In this document: positions 5,342 through 6,539 of the stretch, piece by piece
Layout: each line of letters opens with the position of its first letter
How positions within the stretch are numbered: the first letter of the stretch is position 1
Source: Legionellaceae bacterium
Lineage (GTDB): Bacteria; Pseudomonadota; Gammaproteobacteria; Legionellales; Legionellaceae
Assembly (NCBI GenBank): GCA_947473535.1
Contig: CANJFK010000060.1
Location: 1 to 6,539, forward strand
Reading direction: 5' to 3'
DNA: 6,539 nt
The notes under the pieces: model-generated
Databases searched by the model: none
What the model saw: the letters and a program-made list of their open reading frames with translations, nothing else
Told to the model about the DNA's origin: nothing
Translations under genes and position numbers: made by a program

Positions 5342-6539
5342 TTAAGTACGTTTTGTAATAGGTAATGAACTTTTACCCTGATTTATAAAAAATGATATGG
5401 CCAATACTGTTAATAAGTTCAAAGGATATGTCTCCGAAATATTGTTGGATAATGAAAATAATGCAATAAGAATAATTAAAACCGCTAACGATTTCAATTT
5501 ATATAGTGCTGAGTAAACGAAAAAAACTGCCAAAATCGTAATGAAAAAAGCTAATCCAAAAATTCCATGATTTACAACAATTGCTGCATATGTTGAATCT
5601 GTAGGCAATCCATCACCTGTAATTAAATATACCGTGTTGGAGCCATATCCAAACATTGAGGAAAACAAGCCAGCGTTCGAAATTGCATCCAGTAATATGT
5701 TCAACCTAACCCCGCCAGACACATCCAGCATTTCAATACCTCTTGAGTTAATATTTAGGTATACAAAGATAACAATAGGGGCGACTATGGCAATCAAAAC
5801 GGGGATAAGCCAAATTTTATTTTTTCTAACAGGCAACAAAGCCAGTAATATTAAAACCCCCACAATACCTGTGGCCGATTCCGTTAGCATGACACTAATG
5901 AAACATAACCAAGTAATGGCGGAGTTTGGCAGCAATCCAGTATTATTGTGAAATCTAGCCATATAAAAAGTCATAACTGTGAACGCAGCGGTAGTACCAG
6001 GGATCAAAAAAACACCTGGAGACCTTGCAGAAAAACCAAAACTATTTAAGCCATACCAGTTATAGGCTGTAAATAACTGAATAATCTGCAGTGAAAAATT
6101 AATTAAAAATACTACTTGGAGTGGCTTAATTACTGTAGATATCGTGTTTGCATCAATAAAATGATAGATAAAGAAGGGTAGTAAAAATGGCATGAACCAC
6201 CTAAGTCCAGAGAGCGTCACCAGCGCTGTATTCTGCATGCCAAGAATCAACGAGAAAATCAATAGTGCAATTAATACAAAATAATATATTAAAATAAGCT
6301 TACCGTGCCGCTTGTCCAAATAAAGTTGACCAATAAAGCCGATCAACATCAATAAAACAAAAATAACATCCTTAATGGCTTTAATAAAGTAATTACTAAG
6401 CACGATGCCCTGTGATTGCAAGCTCCCGTTCATGAGTGCAAAAACCTCGTCAATAGACAGAATAACTGTTGCCATCACACCTGTTACCATTATAAGGCGA
6501 ATGATTTTTTTTATGTCTACCGTAGCAGATGCAGGTGAA
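5342..6539 (-). CDS. O-antigen polymerase (Wzy)-like membrane protein, 5' end open at window edge
   Basis: A polytopic inner-membrane protein of about 398 visible residues with roughly ten to twelve TM segments, resembling Wzy/O-antigen ligase family proteins. Such proteins join lipid-linked repeat units, or attach the chain to lipid A-core, at the periplasmic face. Residues are numbered from ATG 6490. Supporting features: LRWFMPFLLPFFIY (96-109), TESATGIVGVLILL (203-216) as in the family's S-x-T-G-x-x-G segment, a periplasmic loop with R250 and GGVRLN (259-264) leading to the SSMFGYGSNT turn (277-286), and the late DSTYAAIVVNHGIFGL segment (298-313). The reading frame has no stop between 6490 and the window end and no ATG, GTG or TTG there. 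The added residues include a basic KKIIR lead into the first TM helix, so ATG 6490, which lacks a Shine-Dalgarno, is probably internal and the true start lies outside. Polymerase versus ligase cannot be settled, but the locus setting favours polymerase. G+C is the lowest in the window. Confidence 0.78.
   Translation of the reverse strand, partial: SPASATVDIKKIIRLIMVTGVMATVILSIDEVFALMNGSLQSQGIVLSNYFIKAIKDVIFVLLMLIGFIGQLYLDKRHGKLILIYYFVLIALLIFSLILGMQNTALVTLSGLRWFMPFLLPFFIYHFIDANTISTVIKPLQVVFLINFSLQIIQLFTAYNWYGLNSFGFSARSPGVFLIPGTTAAFTVMTFYMARFHNNTGLLPNSAITWLCFISVMLTESATGIVGVLILLALLPVRKNKIWLIPVLIAIVAPIVIFVYLNINSRGIEMLDVSGGVRLNILLDAISNAGLFSSMFGYGSNTVYLITGDGLPTDSTYAAIVVNHGIFGLAFFITILAVFFVYSALYKLKSLAVLIILIALFSLSNNISETYPLNLLTVLAISFFINQGKSSLPITKRT

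Noticed and set aside
5132..5365. 77-codon plus-strand ORF across the gap before the oxidoreductase gene
   Set aside because: It opposes the direction of all genes, runs into both flanking genes, and mirrors the minus-strand small ORF, which has the better operon fit.
5634..5951. 105-codon plus-strand ORF
   Set aside because: It is antisense to the polymerase-like gene, which has TM segments and family motifs across this interval. No ribosome binding site or known domain is seen.
1..6539. CRISPR arrays, tRNA or rRNA genes, insertion-sequence ends, JUMPstart element
   Set aside because: No regularly spaced repeats, cloverleaf, inverted terminal repeats or JUMPstart-like GGCGGTAGC motif were found on either strand.

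Overview
The window looks like part of a surface-polysaccharide locus (O-antigen, or a related LPS or exopolysaccharide) from a Gram-negative bacterium. The right-most gene resembles a Wzy-type polymerase and the left-most is a close relative of Escherichia coli WbbJ. Between them lie enzymes for building and exporting sugars. I cannot name the species. A proteobacterium is the reasonable guess, based on the WbbJ resemblance and on the familiar pattern of AT-rich polysaccharide genes beside a more GC-balanced one.

Every supportable gene is on the minus strand, so transcription runs from high to low coordinates. In that order: (1) a polytopic membrane protein resembling an O-antigen polymerase, open at its 5' end at the right window edge; (2) a possible 64-codon ORF filling what would otherwise be the only sizeable gap (5141-5341); (3) a FAD-dependent oxidoreductase of the UDP-galactopyranose mutase / protoporphyrinogen oxidase-like type; (4) a soluble family-2 glycosyltransferase; (5) a flippase-like membrane protein of the lysylphosphatidylglycerol-synthase TM family (UPF0104, as in the AglD C-terminus); (6) a GT-C-fold polytopic glycosyltransferase-like protein; (7) a hexapeptide-repeat O-acetyltransferase of the WbbJ type, cut at the left edge just before its stop.

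The genes are tightly packed: ATGA overlaps at 3911-3914 and, if the small ORF is real, at 5137-5140, with gaps of only 3 to 24 bp elsewhere. This suggests one transcript with translational coupling. I see no promoter, JUMPstart-like element or terminator, so transcription probably starts beyond the right edge. Shine-Dalgarno sequences are poor throughout, except before the flippase-like gene.

A working model, which is inference: the GT2 enzyme loads a sugar onto a lipid carrier on the cytoplasmic face, the UPF0104 protein moves or helps handle that lipid-sugar, and the GT-C protein transfers the sugar to the glycan on the periplasmic face. The Wzy-like protein polymerises repeat units, the FAD enzyme acts on a sugar or other precursor, and the WbbJ-like enzyme O-acetylates the glycan. 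Base composition is stepped: about 53% G+C in the acetyltransferase, about 39% in the start of the region next to it, and roughly 30% or less in the parts of the polymerase gene I counted, consistent with a mosaic locus.
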